Counted from the stretch's first letter, positions 43,394 through 52,164 are shown. The stretch is 64,000 nt of DNA from Sphingomonas sp. OK281 (GCF_900115295.1 NZ_FOVZ01000007.1:62001-126000), one strand, 5' to 3'. Notes: generated by a model from the letters alone, not told the origin. A program made the numbers and translations.

Positions 43394-45829
43394 ATGATCC
43401 CGCTTCTACTCTGCGTCATGCGGCGCCTTGTGGCGCTGTGCCTGCTGTGCGTCGCGGTGCCACTCGGCGCGCGCCCCTATAGCGTCGACGACATGCTCCG
43501 GACCGAGGGGTTCGGCAGGATCGAGGTCGCACCAGGCGGACGCTGGCTCGTGTTCGAACGGCAAATTCCGTTCGAGACAGCGGCGCGGTTCGACCTCGAT
43601 GCCATGGAGGTGCTGCGTGCCCGGCTCTACATCGTCGATCTCGCGCACCCGGCAAAGGCAAGGCCGCTCTTGCTGCCGGAGCAAGGCGCGGGAAGCGTCA
43701 TGCTCGGCTTTTCGCCGCGCGGCACGAAGCTGGCGATGGGACGGCTCGACGGACAACGCTGGACCCTGGGCATCGTGACCCTGGCCACCGGGGCGGTGCG
43801 CTGGTTCGCGGTCGCACCTGACTATTCGGACTTCCGGCCGACCCTCGCCTGGGCATCGGACGATACGCTCGTGATGCTGGCCCATGATGGCGATACGCCG
43901 CCCTGGGTCCTGCGGCGCGACGCGCAGGACCGGACAGCGGTATCGCGTGTTTGGGCCCAGGCGCAGGATGGCCGGGTGTCGACGGTTACGGCGATCGGCA
44001 GCGGGCGGTTTGACGGGATCACGGCACCGGCACCGCCGATGCATCTCCTCCGTCTCGATATAGTGACGGGGAACACGCAACTTCTGGCACGCGGCGCGTT
44101 CGAGACGCTGCGCTTGTCGCCCGACGGCCAGCATGTTGCGTTGACGGAGCCCAGCGAGATTATCCGCGTCACGACGACGTCGCCGATTCGGCAGTCCGCC
44201 GACCTGCGCCGGCGTCGACTGCGCATCGTGGCCATGACCGACGGGCATGTCTGGACACCCTGCGCGGCATGCGACCTGCCGTTCGATCCACCGATCTGGT
44301 CGCCCGACGGGCGCAATCTGCTCTTCTACGCGCGGCATGGCGATAGAAACTGGTCAACCGGTCAGCCATGGGTGGCGGACGTCCGGTCGCACCAGTCGCG
44401 CCCGGTCCCGCTTGCCGGGGTCCGGCCTGCGATCATCATGAGCAGGGGCGCGTATGACGCCGTCGCTATGGCTTGGCTCGGGTCCACGCCGATCCTATTC
44501 GGTCGCATGGATGCAGGCGCCACACGCGCCGACTGGTATGCAGTGGGGCCGCGTGGATCCGCAGTGCTCACGGCCGCGATTGCCAGCCCATCCTCGACGC
44601 TCATTCAGGCGCCGGGATCGGCCCCCATCATGCTGACGGCGGATAGTGGCTGGCGCCTAGGGACGCGCCGCGTGCCGCCCTTGCTGTCGGGCATGGACGG
44701 CGTGATGGCACTCGGCACCAGTTCGGCAAAGCCGGATCCGAACGCACCCCTGTTGGGCTGGCGACGAACGGCGGACGGGATACGGATCGACCTGCCAACC
44801 CGTCACACGCGTCGGTTCGTGGTTCGCACGGCCGGTGCGGCGCGTCCGGTAACCGTCAGCTTGCAGACGAGCACCGCGATCGTCACCGAAACACTGCCCA
44901 ATGGCATCGCCCATCTGCTCGTCGTGGCGGCCGACCGGCCGCCGCTGGCCATCGCGACGATCAACGCGTCGCTCGCGGACGTGGCGGTGCGCGCGCCCCT
45001 GCCCGTACGCCACCGGCTCCCCGGTGGACGGACTGTCACGAGCTGGCTGTACCTGCCGGCCCCGGCCCCCTCCGGCCGGAGGCCGCCGCTGATCGTCATC
45101 CCCTATGCGGGCACGGTGTACGGCGACACGCCACCGGCGCTCTGGAATCCGGGGATCGGACGCACCTATACCAATGTCCCCGCGCTCGTTGGGCATGGCT
45201 ATGCGGTGCTGCTGCCGAGCATGCCCGATCTTGCACCCACCGATACCGCGCCGTTCGACTTCGCAGGGCAAATCCTGTCTGCAGTCGACGCGGTAATCGC
45301 GCGCGGCGACGCCGACCCCGCACGGCTGGGTCTATGGGGCCACAGCTATGGCGGCTATACAGGAGCCACGGTCGCCACCGAGACCGATCGCTTCAACGCG
45401 ATCGTCGTGTCGAGCGGCATTTATGACTTGACGAGTTTCCAGGGGACGTTCGCCCCGACGGCACGGATGAACCCGGGCTATGGCTTGGGCATCCTGCCCT
45501 GGGCTGGCTGGACCGAGACGGGGCAGCCCCATCTCGAGGCAAGCCCCTGGACCAACCCGGTGCGCTATGTCGCGAACAGCCCGATCTATCATGTCGGCCG
45601 CATCACGACACCGATGCTGATCCTGGCGAGCGACCGGGACTTCACGCCGCTCCAGCAAGGCGAGCAGCTGTTTTCCGCGCTTTATCGCCAGGGCAAGGAT
45701 GCCGAACTGATCAGCTATTGGGGCGAAAACCATGTGCTGATGAGCCCGGCCAATGTCCGTGACGCCTATGCGCGCGTGTTTGCCTGGTTCGATTCCCATT
45801 TCGAGGCACCGCGCCGGCCCGGTCCGTGA
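43394..45829 (+). CDS. Lasso-peptide isopeptidase (S9/prolyl-oligopeptidase fold, AtxE2-like)
   Basis: The protein has 811 residues with a signal peptide (about 1-27; a second Met at residue 9 could be the start), a large N-terminal beta-propeller and an alpha/beta-hydrolase domain. The nucleophile is Ser651 in WGHSYGGYTG, the acid Asp749 in SDRDFTPLQQGE and the His is His780 in GENHVLM. In known clusters AtxE-type enzymes linearise the threaded lasso by hydrolysing the ring isopeptide bond. Its place, immediately after the TonB receptor and convergent (2-bp gap) with the cyclase gene, is the signature layout of such clusters. A generic oligopeptidase is the alternative. Confidence 0.88.
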   Translation: MIPLLLCVMRRLVALCLLCVAVPLGARPYSVDDMLRTEGFGRIEVAPGGRWLVFERQIPFETAARFDLDAMEVLRARLYIVDLAHPAKARPLLLPEQGAGSVMLGFSPRGTKLAMGRLDGQRWTLGIVTLATGAVRWFAVAPDYSDFRPTLAWASDDTLVMLAHDGDTPPWVLRRDAQDRTAVSRVWAQAQDGRVSTVTAIGSGRFDGITAPAPPMHLLRLDIVTGNTQLLARGAFETLRLSPDGQHVALTEPSEIIRVTTTSPIRQSADLRRRRLRIVAMTDGHVWTPCAACDLPFDPPIWSPDGRNLLFYARHGDRNWSTGQPWVADVRSHQSRPVPLAGVRPAIIMSRGAYDAVAMAWLGSTPILFGRMDAGATRADWYAVGPRGSAVLTAAIASPSSTLIQAPGSAPIMLTADSGWRLGTRRVPPLLSGMDGVMALGTSSAKPDPNAPLLGWRRTADGIRIDLPTRHTRRFVVRTAGAARPVTVSLQTSTAIVTETLPNGIAHLLVVAADRPPLAIATINASLADVAVRAPLPVRHRLPGGRTVTSWLYLPAPAPSGRRPPLIVIPYAGTVYGDTPPALWNPGIGRTYTNVPALVGHGYAVLLPSMPDLAPTDTAPFDFAGQILSAVDAVIARGDADPARLGLWGHSYGGYTGATVATETDRFNAIVVSSGIYDLTSFQGTFAPTARMNPGYGLGILPWAGWTETGQPHLEASPWTNPVRYVANSPIYHVGRITTPMLILASDRDFTPLQQGEQLFSALYRQGKDAELISYWGENHVLMSPANVRDAYARVFAWFDSHFEAPRRPGP

Positions 45830-45831
45830 TG

Positions 45832-47614
45832 TCAGGCGCGCGCGGCGTCGATCGCGGTGATCCGATCGCACCAGGCGCGTGCCCAGCGCTCCATCAGCAG
45901 GACGACGAATATCTCGGTATAGCAGTTCGTCCGCATCACGTGCTCGGGGTCGAGCACCATCGCCAGCGTCTCGCGGTCAAGGAGATGATGCTGATCGAGC
46001 ACGCCGCCGATCAGATAATCGCGCAGGAACGGCATGCTCGCCGCGAGCATTCGGCCGAAGAACGGCGTGAGGCAGCCCTTGCCGCGGCGCTCGAGCAGGA
46101 TAGGCGGCAGCCGCTCTGCATAGGCCTGCCGGATCATCGCACGATCGCGTCTGCCCTGCGTAAGGTCGAGCGCAGAGATGGGCAGGACATGCTCGAGCAG
46201 GGGTTGCGACATTAAGGGATGCCGGACAGTCATCGCCGATGCGCACCAGGATCCGCCAAACGCCGCCCGACAGGCGGCGAGATTGAGAATCTGGAGCTGC
46301 TTGGCAGGAGCGAGGTCGACGGTGTCGTAGAGCCAGCGCAGCGGATGATCGTCGTGCGGCATGTCGCGGGCCACGAGATCGACCCGATAGTCCGGAAGGG
46401 CGATCGCGCTCGGTTCGATGCGCGCGCGCAAGGCCGTGCCGAGGACCGACCAGATCGATCGTCCGGTCCAGCCAGCAAGATCGGCGATCGTTGCGGCCTT
46501 TGAAAGCCAAGGCTGTGGATCGCGCCAGAGATCCGCGGCGATCAACGGCGTTGCGGGCTGGAAGAAGAGTGCGTCGCCGCCCTGGCCGGTGAGCAAAGTA
46601 TCGGCGCCCAGCGCCCGTCCCCGCGCGGCAAGATCGCGATCGTGGAAGACACTGAGGCTGGCGACATTGGGGCGCAGCGTCACCGGCACGTCGGCCATAA
46701 GCGCCGCGTCAACGATGCGATGATCTTGGAGGGTTTCGTGGACCGGGAAGCCGAGATACGCGGCGACGGCTCGCGCATAGACGCGTTCGTCGCCCTCGCG
46801 GTCGATGGCATGATAATGGAACCAGCCGGCGACATCGCGACCCGACCGGACGAGGCCCGCGGCGACGATCGCCGAATCCAGGCCGCCGGACACTTCGGCG
46901 ATCGCGATTCGCGTACAGGAATGCCAGGCGCCGATGCAGGCATCGATGAGGGCGGGCAGAGACGGTGGCGACGATGGTAGGGGCTGTCGCACGAACATGG
47001 CCGGCGCCCAGAGACGGGTCGTTCGTTGCGTATCTCCCGCAAGCGTCAATCGTGTGCCCGGGGGGACCGCTTCGACACCGACGAGCGGCAGCGCATCGCC
47101 GACCGAGCCGGGGGGCCCCCACCCGCAGCCAGTCGATCGCGAGACCGACCGGCGGCGCGTGGGCGATGAATGGCTCGGGCATGGACGTGACGATCTGCAG
47201 GGCTTCACACTGCCAGAGGACGCAATCGAGCATGCCGACGGGATCGCGGAAGATATCGAGAGAGGCCGGGTCATTTGGCTCGATCCGCAACGCCACATAC
47301 GCGCCCCAGCACCGCGTCGTCAGGTGATCGCACAGCATGGCGAAGTCTTGGTCGCTATTCGAAAGGACACTGTCGGCGACGCGCCCCTCTTCGGTTGCGG
47401 TACGATCGAACACCGAACCGATGACGACCGTGCGATCGTCGACCGTACTATACTCGCGAGCGTGACCAAGCGGCGCTTCCGCCAGGACCGTCCATCCACG
47501 ATGTTCCTGGACACTCTGCCAACCCCGGGCGAGGGCCGCCGTGCGAAGCCGTGCTGCCAACTGATCGGCAGGCCGATCCTCGACGCGCCAACGATACGCG
47601 ATGAAGCCGGTCAT
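45832..47614 (-). pseudogene. Lasso cyclase (C protein, asparagine-synthetase-like), one-base frameshift as read
   Basis: The gene encodes about 593 residues if one base is removed. The N-terminal glutaminase-like domain (MTGFIAYRW start, GCVLW-type region) reads in one frame from 47614, and the ATP-pyrophosphatase domain (EVSGGLDSAIVAAG PP-loop, LTGQGGDALFF) reads in another to 45832. The frames meet at a run of six G (plus strand 47110-47115) next to five C. Dropping one base joins LRVGAPGSVGDALPLVGVE without a break. The C protein adenylates the Asp/Glu side chain and closes the ring. It starts in an ATGA overlap with the B gene. Either a sequencing or assembly error or a recent inactivation; sequence alone cannot decide. 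Confidence 0.85.
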
Positions 47615-48288
47615 GCGCTGGCGCGCTCGATGAGGAATATCGTTTGAAACCCTTCCACCTTGCCGATGCGTTCGCCCAGCAGAAGATCGCCATCGGCCAG
47701 CCAGCAATGCGCGTGGAAGGGGAAGAGCGACACGCCGAAGATCCAGTCGGCGCGCAGCCCGTAACAGCGCAGGAAATGCAGCAGGAAGAAGGACCGAAAC
47801 AGGCACTGGATGCGGAACGGCAGCCAGAGGCAAAGGCGCTCGAAGCAGGCGGTTGCAGGCGCTGGGGAAAATTGCGGGACACGCGCGGTATCCCGCTGCG
47901 CATGCGCGATCATCTGGGCGAAGGACGAACGGCGAAAGCGCCATGTGGCGCAGACTAGTGCACGCAGGAAGCGGGCAATATCCCGGGCGTCGGGCGAGCG
48001 AAGGTCCGCCGCAGGCGCTTCATGCCAGAGCGGCGTGATCGGTCGCGCCGAAGCGCGGCTCCCATCCTGTTGGCCATTGGCCACGAGGCCTTGTTCCAGC
48101 AATTGGCTGCGTACCGCCTCCAGGGATATGGGACCACGATTGTGGCATGTGGCATCGCGAGGATCGTACACGCAGAAATAGGCGTCACGGTCGATATCGA
48201 GAAAGATGATGCCATCCGACGATCGGACGGCATGAACACTATCGGCGAGCGCTAGGGAGTCGAGAAGATCGTCGGATCGGAGCGCCAT
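47611..48288 (-). CDS. Lasso B protein: RRE plus transglutaminase-like leader peptidase
   Basis: The protein has 225 residues. The N-terminal half (about 1-75) is PqqD-like RiPP recognition element; the C-terminal half is the transglutaminase-like cysteine protease (Transglut_core3). The catalytic residues are visible: Cys162 in FRIQCLFRSFFLLHFLRCYG, His194 and Asp199 in FHAHCWLADGD. It binds the leader and cuts it off before the core Gly. Fusion of B1 and B2 is usual in proteobacterial clusters. GAGGAA lies 6 bases before the ATG at 48288. It lies 53 bp after the precursor stop, with a hairpin between, and overlaps the cyclase start by 4 bases. Confidence 0.93.
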   Translation of the reverse strand: MALRSDDLLDSLALADSVHAVRSSDGIIFLDIDRDAYFCVYDPRDATCHNRGPISLEAVRSQLLEQGLVANGQQDGSRASARPITPLWHEAPAADLRSPDARDIARFLRALVCATWRFRRSSFAQMIAHAQRDTARVPQFSPAPATACFERLCLWLPFRIQCLFRSFFLLHFLRCYGLRADWIFGVSLFPFHAHCWLADGDLLLGERIGKVEGFQTIFLIERASA

Positions 48289-48305
48289 GGCGGGTTCCTC
48301 GCTAT

Positions 48306-48333
48306 GCGGCACCGGCCTAAAGACCGGTGCCGC
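48306..48333 (-). terminator. Intercistronic hairpin between lasso precursor and B gene
   Basis: A perfect 10-bp stem (GCGGCACCGG / CCGGTGCCGC) with an 8-base loop starts 8 bases after the precursor stop. It has no T-run and sits before the B-gene ribosome-binding site. It probably acts as a partial terminator or RNA stabiliser that keeps precursor mRNA in excess, as is common in such operons. Confidence 0.7.
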
Positions 48334-48341
48334 AGCCTTGG

Positions 48342-48461
48342 TCAGTCGTAATAGCCGACCATCAGCGTTTCCTGCCGGGCACCGATCGGCGTCCCCTTGG
48401 TCTGACGCCGTGCAGAGCCCAGCACGATCAGTTTGGGCGCGGATTGTGGTTCTTTCGTCAT
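48342..48461 (-). CDS. Lasso peptide precursor (core GTPIGARQETLMVGYYD)
   Basis: The precursor has 39 residues. The leader (1-22) carries the P-x-L-x3-G-x5-T recognition pattern: Pro9, Leu11, Gly15, and Thr21 at the penultimate leader position, which B proteins require. The predicted core starts at Gly23: GTPIGARQETLMVGYYD (17 residues). Gly1 and Glu9 give a 9-residue macrolactam; tail Tyr15/Tyr16 are the likely plugs. The ATG at 48461 has AGGAAAGG 8 bases upstream, which excludes a longer in-frame start at 48545. I do not recognise this core among published lasso peptides. B and C genes follow on the same strand. Confidence 0.92.
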   Translation of the reverse strand: MTKEPQSAPKLIVLGSARRQTKGTPIGARQETLMVGYYD

Positions 48462-48488
48462 GATAACAACCTTTCCTTGCTTGTGTTT

Positions 48489-48562
48489 CCACTGCGACTC
48501 GGCAGTGGCATTAATGATCTCGCGCCATCGGAAAGACTCATCCAAGCTATATTAGAGATATA
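48489..48562 (-). promoter_or_regulatory. Lasso precursor promoter/leader region with hairpin and AT-rich palindrome
   Basis: Between the GntR gene and the precursor lie a 7-bp hairpin (CCACTGC/GCAGTGG, 48489-48508), about 28 bases before the precursor ATG, and an AT-rich inverted repeat TATAT-n5-ATATA (48548-48562). The palindrome is a candidate operator for the adjacent GntR protein; the hairpin would lie in the 5' untranslated leader. Confidence 0.45.
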
Positions 48563-48572
48563 TTTAACGCGC

Positions 48573-49160
48573 TCATTGTCTACGACCAAGGAACAGCGCG
48601 ATCTCGGGCGACATGCTGATCCGCTGCTCATAGATTTTACGGATCTTGTCTCTGACAACATCGAGATCTTGATCGATCACAGTTTGAAGCAGCTCGATCA
48701 AAAAGGGTTCGGTGTCGCCCAGCAAGGCAATTTCGGCACGCCGGATCAGTTTGAGACGCCCATCAAGATAGCGATGCACGTCGGACAAGATCGTGTTGCC
48801 GGACGCTTCCACGATCGCGCAGAGCGTGTCCCATATATCCCCCGACCGAACGGCAAAGGTTATCCCTGGAGCCTCAGCCAAGGCTCGTTCGATGCAGGCG
48901 CAGTGGAGGCGGTACAGGTCCGCAATATCGCGCGCATCGAAACGTGCCAGATAATAGCCCTCGGACCGACGTTCCGTCACGATGTTGCATCCGACGAGGC
49001 GCGACAGGACCTCGCGAAGCGGGGTCACGCTGACATGAAGCCGCGACGCCAGGTCCTTAAGCCCGATGCGATCGCCAGGGCGGTAACGACCGTCTGCCAG
49101 CATGGCTGACACCAGCGCATAAAGATCATCGAATTTCGCGCGCTCCACCCGATCCGGCAT
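48573..49160 (-). CDS. GntR-family (FCD) regulator next to the lasso precursor
   Basis: The protein is about 195 residues. The winged helix (FDDLYALVSAMLADGRY, IGLKDLASRLHVSVTPLREVLSRL) is followed by a shortened FCD-type helical domain with DVHRYLDGRLKLIR. The ATG at 49160 has GGGAGA about 8 bases upstream; an upstream ATG at 49247 has less support. It is 111 bp upstream of and on the same strand as the lasso precursor, so it may share a transcript or control the precursor promoter. It is not closely similar to the GntR at 2450. Confidence 0.88.
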   Translation of the reverse strand: MPDRVERAKFDDLYALVSAMLADGRYRPGDRIGLKDLASRLHVSVTPLREVLSRLVGCNIVTERRSEGYYLARFDARDIADLYRLHCACIERALAEAPGITFAVRSGDIWDTLCAIVEASGNTILSDVHRYLDGRLKLIRRAEIALLGDTEPFLIELLQTVIDQDLDVVRDKIRKIYEQRISMSPEIALFLGRRQ

Positions 49161-49482
49161 CGCCAGGTCTCCCTTCGCGACGATCTTTCGTGATGGCACG
49201 GATGCATGTCGATGCAGGAGAGCCAAATCGGCACGGCCTCGCGGCATCTCGCCGGTTTTCTGCGGTGCGGCGGCGACCGTGCGGCGGCCAGACCACGCCG
49301 CATCGGCACGCCCCCCGCACTCTTGCCGAACGACCGTCAAGCGATCGCCCAGGACATGGTGGTGGCGCCCATAACGGTTTGATGACAGATCGTGTTTGAT
49401 TGTAATAAACGCACGCGGCTCGCGATGCGTCTCGAAGGCGATATGCGGGTGCATGACCGGTTTGGCGCACGGAGTCGCTGGT
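49161..49482. other. Divergent intergenic region
   Basis: About 320 bases between the GntR gene and the plus-strand XRE gene. It should hold both promoters. I see no further gene and no strong repeat. Confidence 0.4.
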
Positions 49483-50019
49483 ATGAAACACTCTCCGATC
49501 GAAGCCGACGGCGGCGCGCGGATACTGACGCAATCGCTGCGTGCGATTCGCAAGAAGCGGGGCATGACAGCGAGTGACATTGCAACCGCGCTGGGGATGC
49601 CGTTGCGCACCTACCAGGAGTTCGAATCTGGCCGCGGCCCGCTTACCCACCAACGCCTCTTCGCTTTTGCAGAGGCAACGGACGCGGACCCCTTCGCGTT
49701 GCTTCTCGGCGCCATCTTCGGCCAACCCGACTTGGCGATGGACTGCGCGGACACGAAATTCTGCATGATCATAATGATGTATTTCGAGCAATTCGCTGAC
49801 GAGCGGCGCGGCGACATCGCCTATCTCGACCCGCCCAATCTGGCGGGCGGCTTCGACAGGCTGTTCAAGGAGTTCGGGGCCAAACTCGACGATCGCGAAC
49901 GCTTCTTGCAGAACTGGCTTGCAGGCCGAACCGGTTCCATCGGTTTGAGTGCGCTGCGTCAGCGCATGGTCAACCGTAGTGATCGCAAAGCCGACGGATC
50001 GCGCAAGGAAGACTCTTGA
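49483..50019 (+). CDS. XRE-family HTH protein
   Basis: The protein is about 178 residues. The N-terminal Cro/C1 HTH (SLRAIRKKRGMTASDIATALGMPLRTYQEFESGRGP, in pieces) lies at about 15-60. The C-terminal 110 residues are unknown, acidic, with MIIMMYFEQFADERRGD. Similar regulators neighbour DUF6499/DUF2285 genes in sphingomonad elements, so it more likely belongs to the mobile backbone than to the lasso cluster. It converges on the DUF2285 gene. Confidence 0.8.
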   Translation: MKHSPIEADGGARILTQSLRAIRKKRGMTASDIATALGMPLRTYQEFESGRGPLTHQRLFAFAEATDADPFALLLGAIFGQPDLAMDCADTKFCMIIMMYFEQFADERRGDIAYLDPPNLAGGFDRLFKEFGAKLDDRERFLQNWLAGRTGSIGLSALRQRMVNRSDRKADGSRKEDS

Positions 50020-50044
50020 GCGACTGCGTGGAGCAGTCGGTATT

Positions 50045-50846
50045 TCAGCGGCGGACCAGATCGATATAGCCGCCGGCTGCGAGTTTGCGTGCGCCACAGA
50101 CCAAGCGGTGGGTACGGGTGCGCAGATAGTCCGAACCGCCCGTCCAGTCTCGGTTCACGAGCCGATCGCTGAACAGGATTTGCGCGATAGCGCGATGAGG
50201 GCAACCGTGGGCCAGCGCATCGAGCACGGCGATGATATCCATCCAGCGTCGGGCCTTTGCGCCGACCGGGTATAGGGCCACCGGTATCCGTCGGTTTCGC
50301 AGAAACCCCGCAAGCCGGCGCAGCGCCAGCAGCCGGAGCTCCAGTCGGTCGGTGCCGCCGAGCTGATACCTAAGCCTGACGGGGCCGTCGAGCAGCGTTC
50401 CTTTCGTTATACTAAGTCGGATCGACCGCGAGCCTTTACTCAACAGCAGCTGTTCGCCCGACGACGGTATTGAAAGGTGCGTGACCGGGAGTGGCAACGC
50501 CATAAGATCAAAACCCTCGGGGTCGCCGCGCCTGGTAGGTATCGCATGGGCAACGATTGCCAATGGATCGAGGTCCGGGCGCCAGAAGAGCCGTGCGTCG
50601 CTCGCAGAACGGTCGGGATCTTCCGCGAAACTGCAATCCCCATAGCGGGTCGGGCGGAACCCCGGTCAGAAGCTCGATCGGATGCTGACCTTTTCCCACA
50701 TGTTTGACGCCGACGTTATCATCACTTGGCCGATAGTCGGCGCGACGACGCAACACCTCCCAAGCAAAGGCAGCAGGATCGCTCAAGCTGTCGAACGAGG
50801 GCTTGCCGCGGGCGACCAGCGGCGGGAACGGGAGATGCGCTGCCAT
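50045..50846 (-). pseudogene. DUF6499-DUF2285 regulator gene, frameshifted
   Basis: The N-terminal part (FAWEVLRRRADYR, DPLWGLQF; DUF6499) reads from the ATG at 50846 with AGGAG 7 bases upstream. Near 50620 the frame changes: the continuation AEDPDRSASDARLFWRPDLDPLAIVAHAIP and the C-terminal DUF2285 domain (IPVALYPVGAKARRWMDIIAVLDAL) lie in another frame to 50045. One extra base explains it. These transcription-factor-like proteins are typical of ICEs near the integrase end. Confidence 0.75.
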
Positions 50847-51418
50847 GAAGACGCTCCTGCTAAACACGCAGAAGTCAGACAGTTTTTGCGACAGCTGTCA
50901 TATATTCGGGATATTTTCGACAGCAAATGGGCAAGCTCCTTTATATTCCGCACCCACCCTGCCTTTGACGCGCAGATGCAGCGAGCAATACCCGCACGAT
51001 CTCCGCGTGATATAGGCAACTGACATGCCAACGTGAACCAATGTGGATGTGACGTGTGGTGATTTTGCGCACGCATTCAGACCTCTGCGTTTAACCGCGC
51101 CATTATCCGCCGTTAAACGATCAACCGGATGGTTGCCCTATCAAGGTTCAACCGTCGAGTTTACTCTCCAATGATAAAATCCGCTTAGGCCATTTCAGCA
51201 TCGGTATATTCTTGTTGACGACGCTTGCTCGTTATAAATGCAAGTACCGGGCTTTCGATGAGAACGCATGGGTCCAAGATCCTGTGGCCATGGTGTCGCG
51301 AAAGGGCCTCGATTTGTATGCAGCGAGCCGTTGCTCGGCAGCATTGCCAACCACGATGCTATTCCGAACTTGGCACGTGCGCTCTTATTGCTGCGCGCTG
51401 GTACGTAGACTCAGCTAA
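50847..51418. other. Gene-poor stretch with local inverted repeats
   Basis: About 570 bases without a supported gene. The first 100 bases contain the palindrome GACAGCTGTC (50890-50899) and a nearby inverted GACAGCAAA/TTTGC-type element, possibly the control region of the DUF6499 gene. The rest has lower GC than its surroundings, suggesting degraded or foreign DNA. Confidence 0.4.
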
Positions 51419-51607
51419 AAGCCAAGTTTGACCGCTGTCTACGCCAAATATGATCCTCGCTATGTCGCTGCAGCGGTCGCAGTGCTTCAGGGGCTACTGA
51501 CAGAGGTCGACCAGAATGCACGAAGCTGGTCCGCAGAATACCGCGTCGTAAAGACCGGGACCGCACCGCCGGACGTCATCAACCACATTCGCCGTAACCC
51601 TGTTTGA
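51419..51607 (+). pseudogene. Tyrosine recombinase C-terminal remnant (tentative)
   Basis: About 62 codons are open after a stop. They include VYAKYDPRYVAAAVAVLQG, which resembles the tail around the nucleophilic Tyr of tyrosine integrases (VYAHY-P-YL-AAV pattern). The rest of the enzyme is missing. Its place 250 bp before a tRNA gene and beside the element backbone supports the reading, but the match is short. Confidence 0.4.
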
Positions 51608-51855
51608 AGCGTCGGTATGACGTGGTGACCCAGCAGCGATGGGGATTGGTCGGTGTTAACGACTGCGGGCATATGAGCGCGATGCCGATTATGAAACTGC
51701 ACCTGGGTATCGGCCAAGCACGGTGTATCTCGAGGCGACCGTAGCAAGTCGGCGGGCTGTAATGACTGAAATTAGCGCTTTTATTCGCAGCACCCTGGCA
51801 TCGCGACGATAGGGCGCTTGCGTAATCGGCCAGGTATCCCTAACCGCAACACTGT

Positions 51856-51933
<78 letters not shown>

Positions 51934-51966
51934 CATCCGCTAAGGTATTGATTTTTCGTCGCCAAC

Positions 51967-52164
51967 ATGGCGATCGGGAATGGTTATACCCATCGCTGTA
52001 CCCATTTGGGGGCCGATGGATCGGGCTTACCGAACCTAAAGTTGCACGGTGGCAGCTGTCACTGGCGCAGGAAGATCACGGTGGCCGGCAGGGGGACGAA
52101 GCGTCCGCTCGCACTGCCCGGCAGCTTTCATATCCTGGTCGTCCGGCCGATCGCGCAGGGCTGA
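51967..52164 (+). pseudogene. Possible DUF4102-type integrase N-terminal remnant
   Basis: Just after the tRNA a short frame contains DGSGLPNLKLHGGSCHWRRK and GTKRPLALPGSF. This resembles the arm-binding N-terminus of P4-type integrases (DG-GL...G-K-W-RRKY...LALGSYP), which normally start right at the tRNA 3' end. It is degenerate and lacks a catalytic domain. The evidence is a motif-level resemblance only. Confidence 0.3.

Larger units (their letters stand above)
30078..51607. mobile_element. Decayed integrative/mobilizable element carrying a lasso-peptide cluster
   Basis: The backbone genes are typical of alphaproteobacterial ICEs, in roughly the usual order: DUF3363 relaxase, small unknown, VirB1-like transglycosylase, TraF-like S26 peptidase, HTH protein, DUF736, DUF2958, ArdC, XRE regulators, DUF6499/DUF2285 protein, and a recombinase-like C-terminal remnant near a tRNA-Pro. 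The TraG/VirD4 coupling protein and Trb/VirB channel genes expected beside the relaxase are absent, and two genes are frameshifted. The lasso cluster at 38.4-49.2 kb sits where cargo is expected. Boundaries are approximate: I could not identify flanking direct repeats by eye. Confidence 0.55.

Noticed and set aside
43406..44338. 310-codon minus-strand frame within the isopeptidase gene
   Set aside because: Antisense to a well-supported gene with full catalytic triad.
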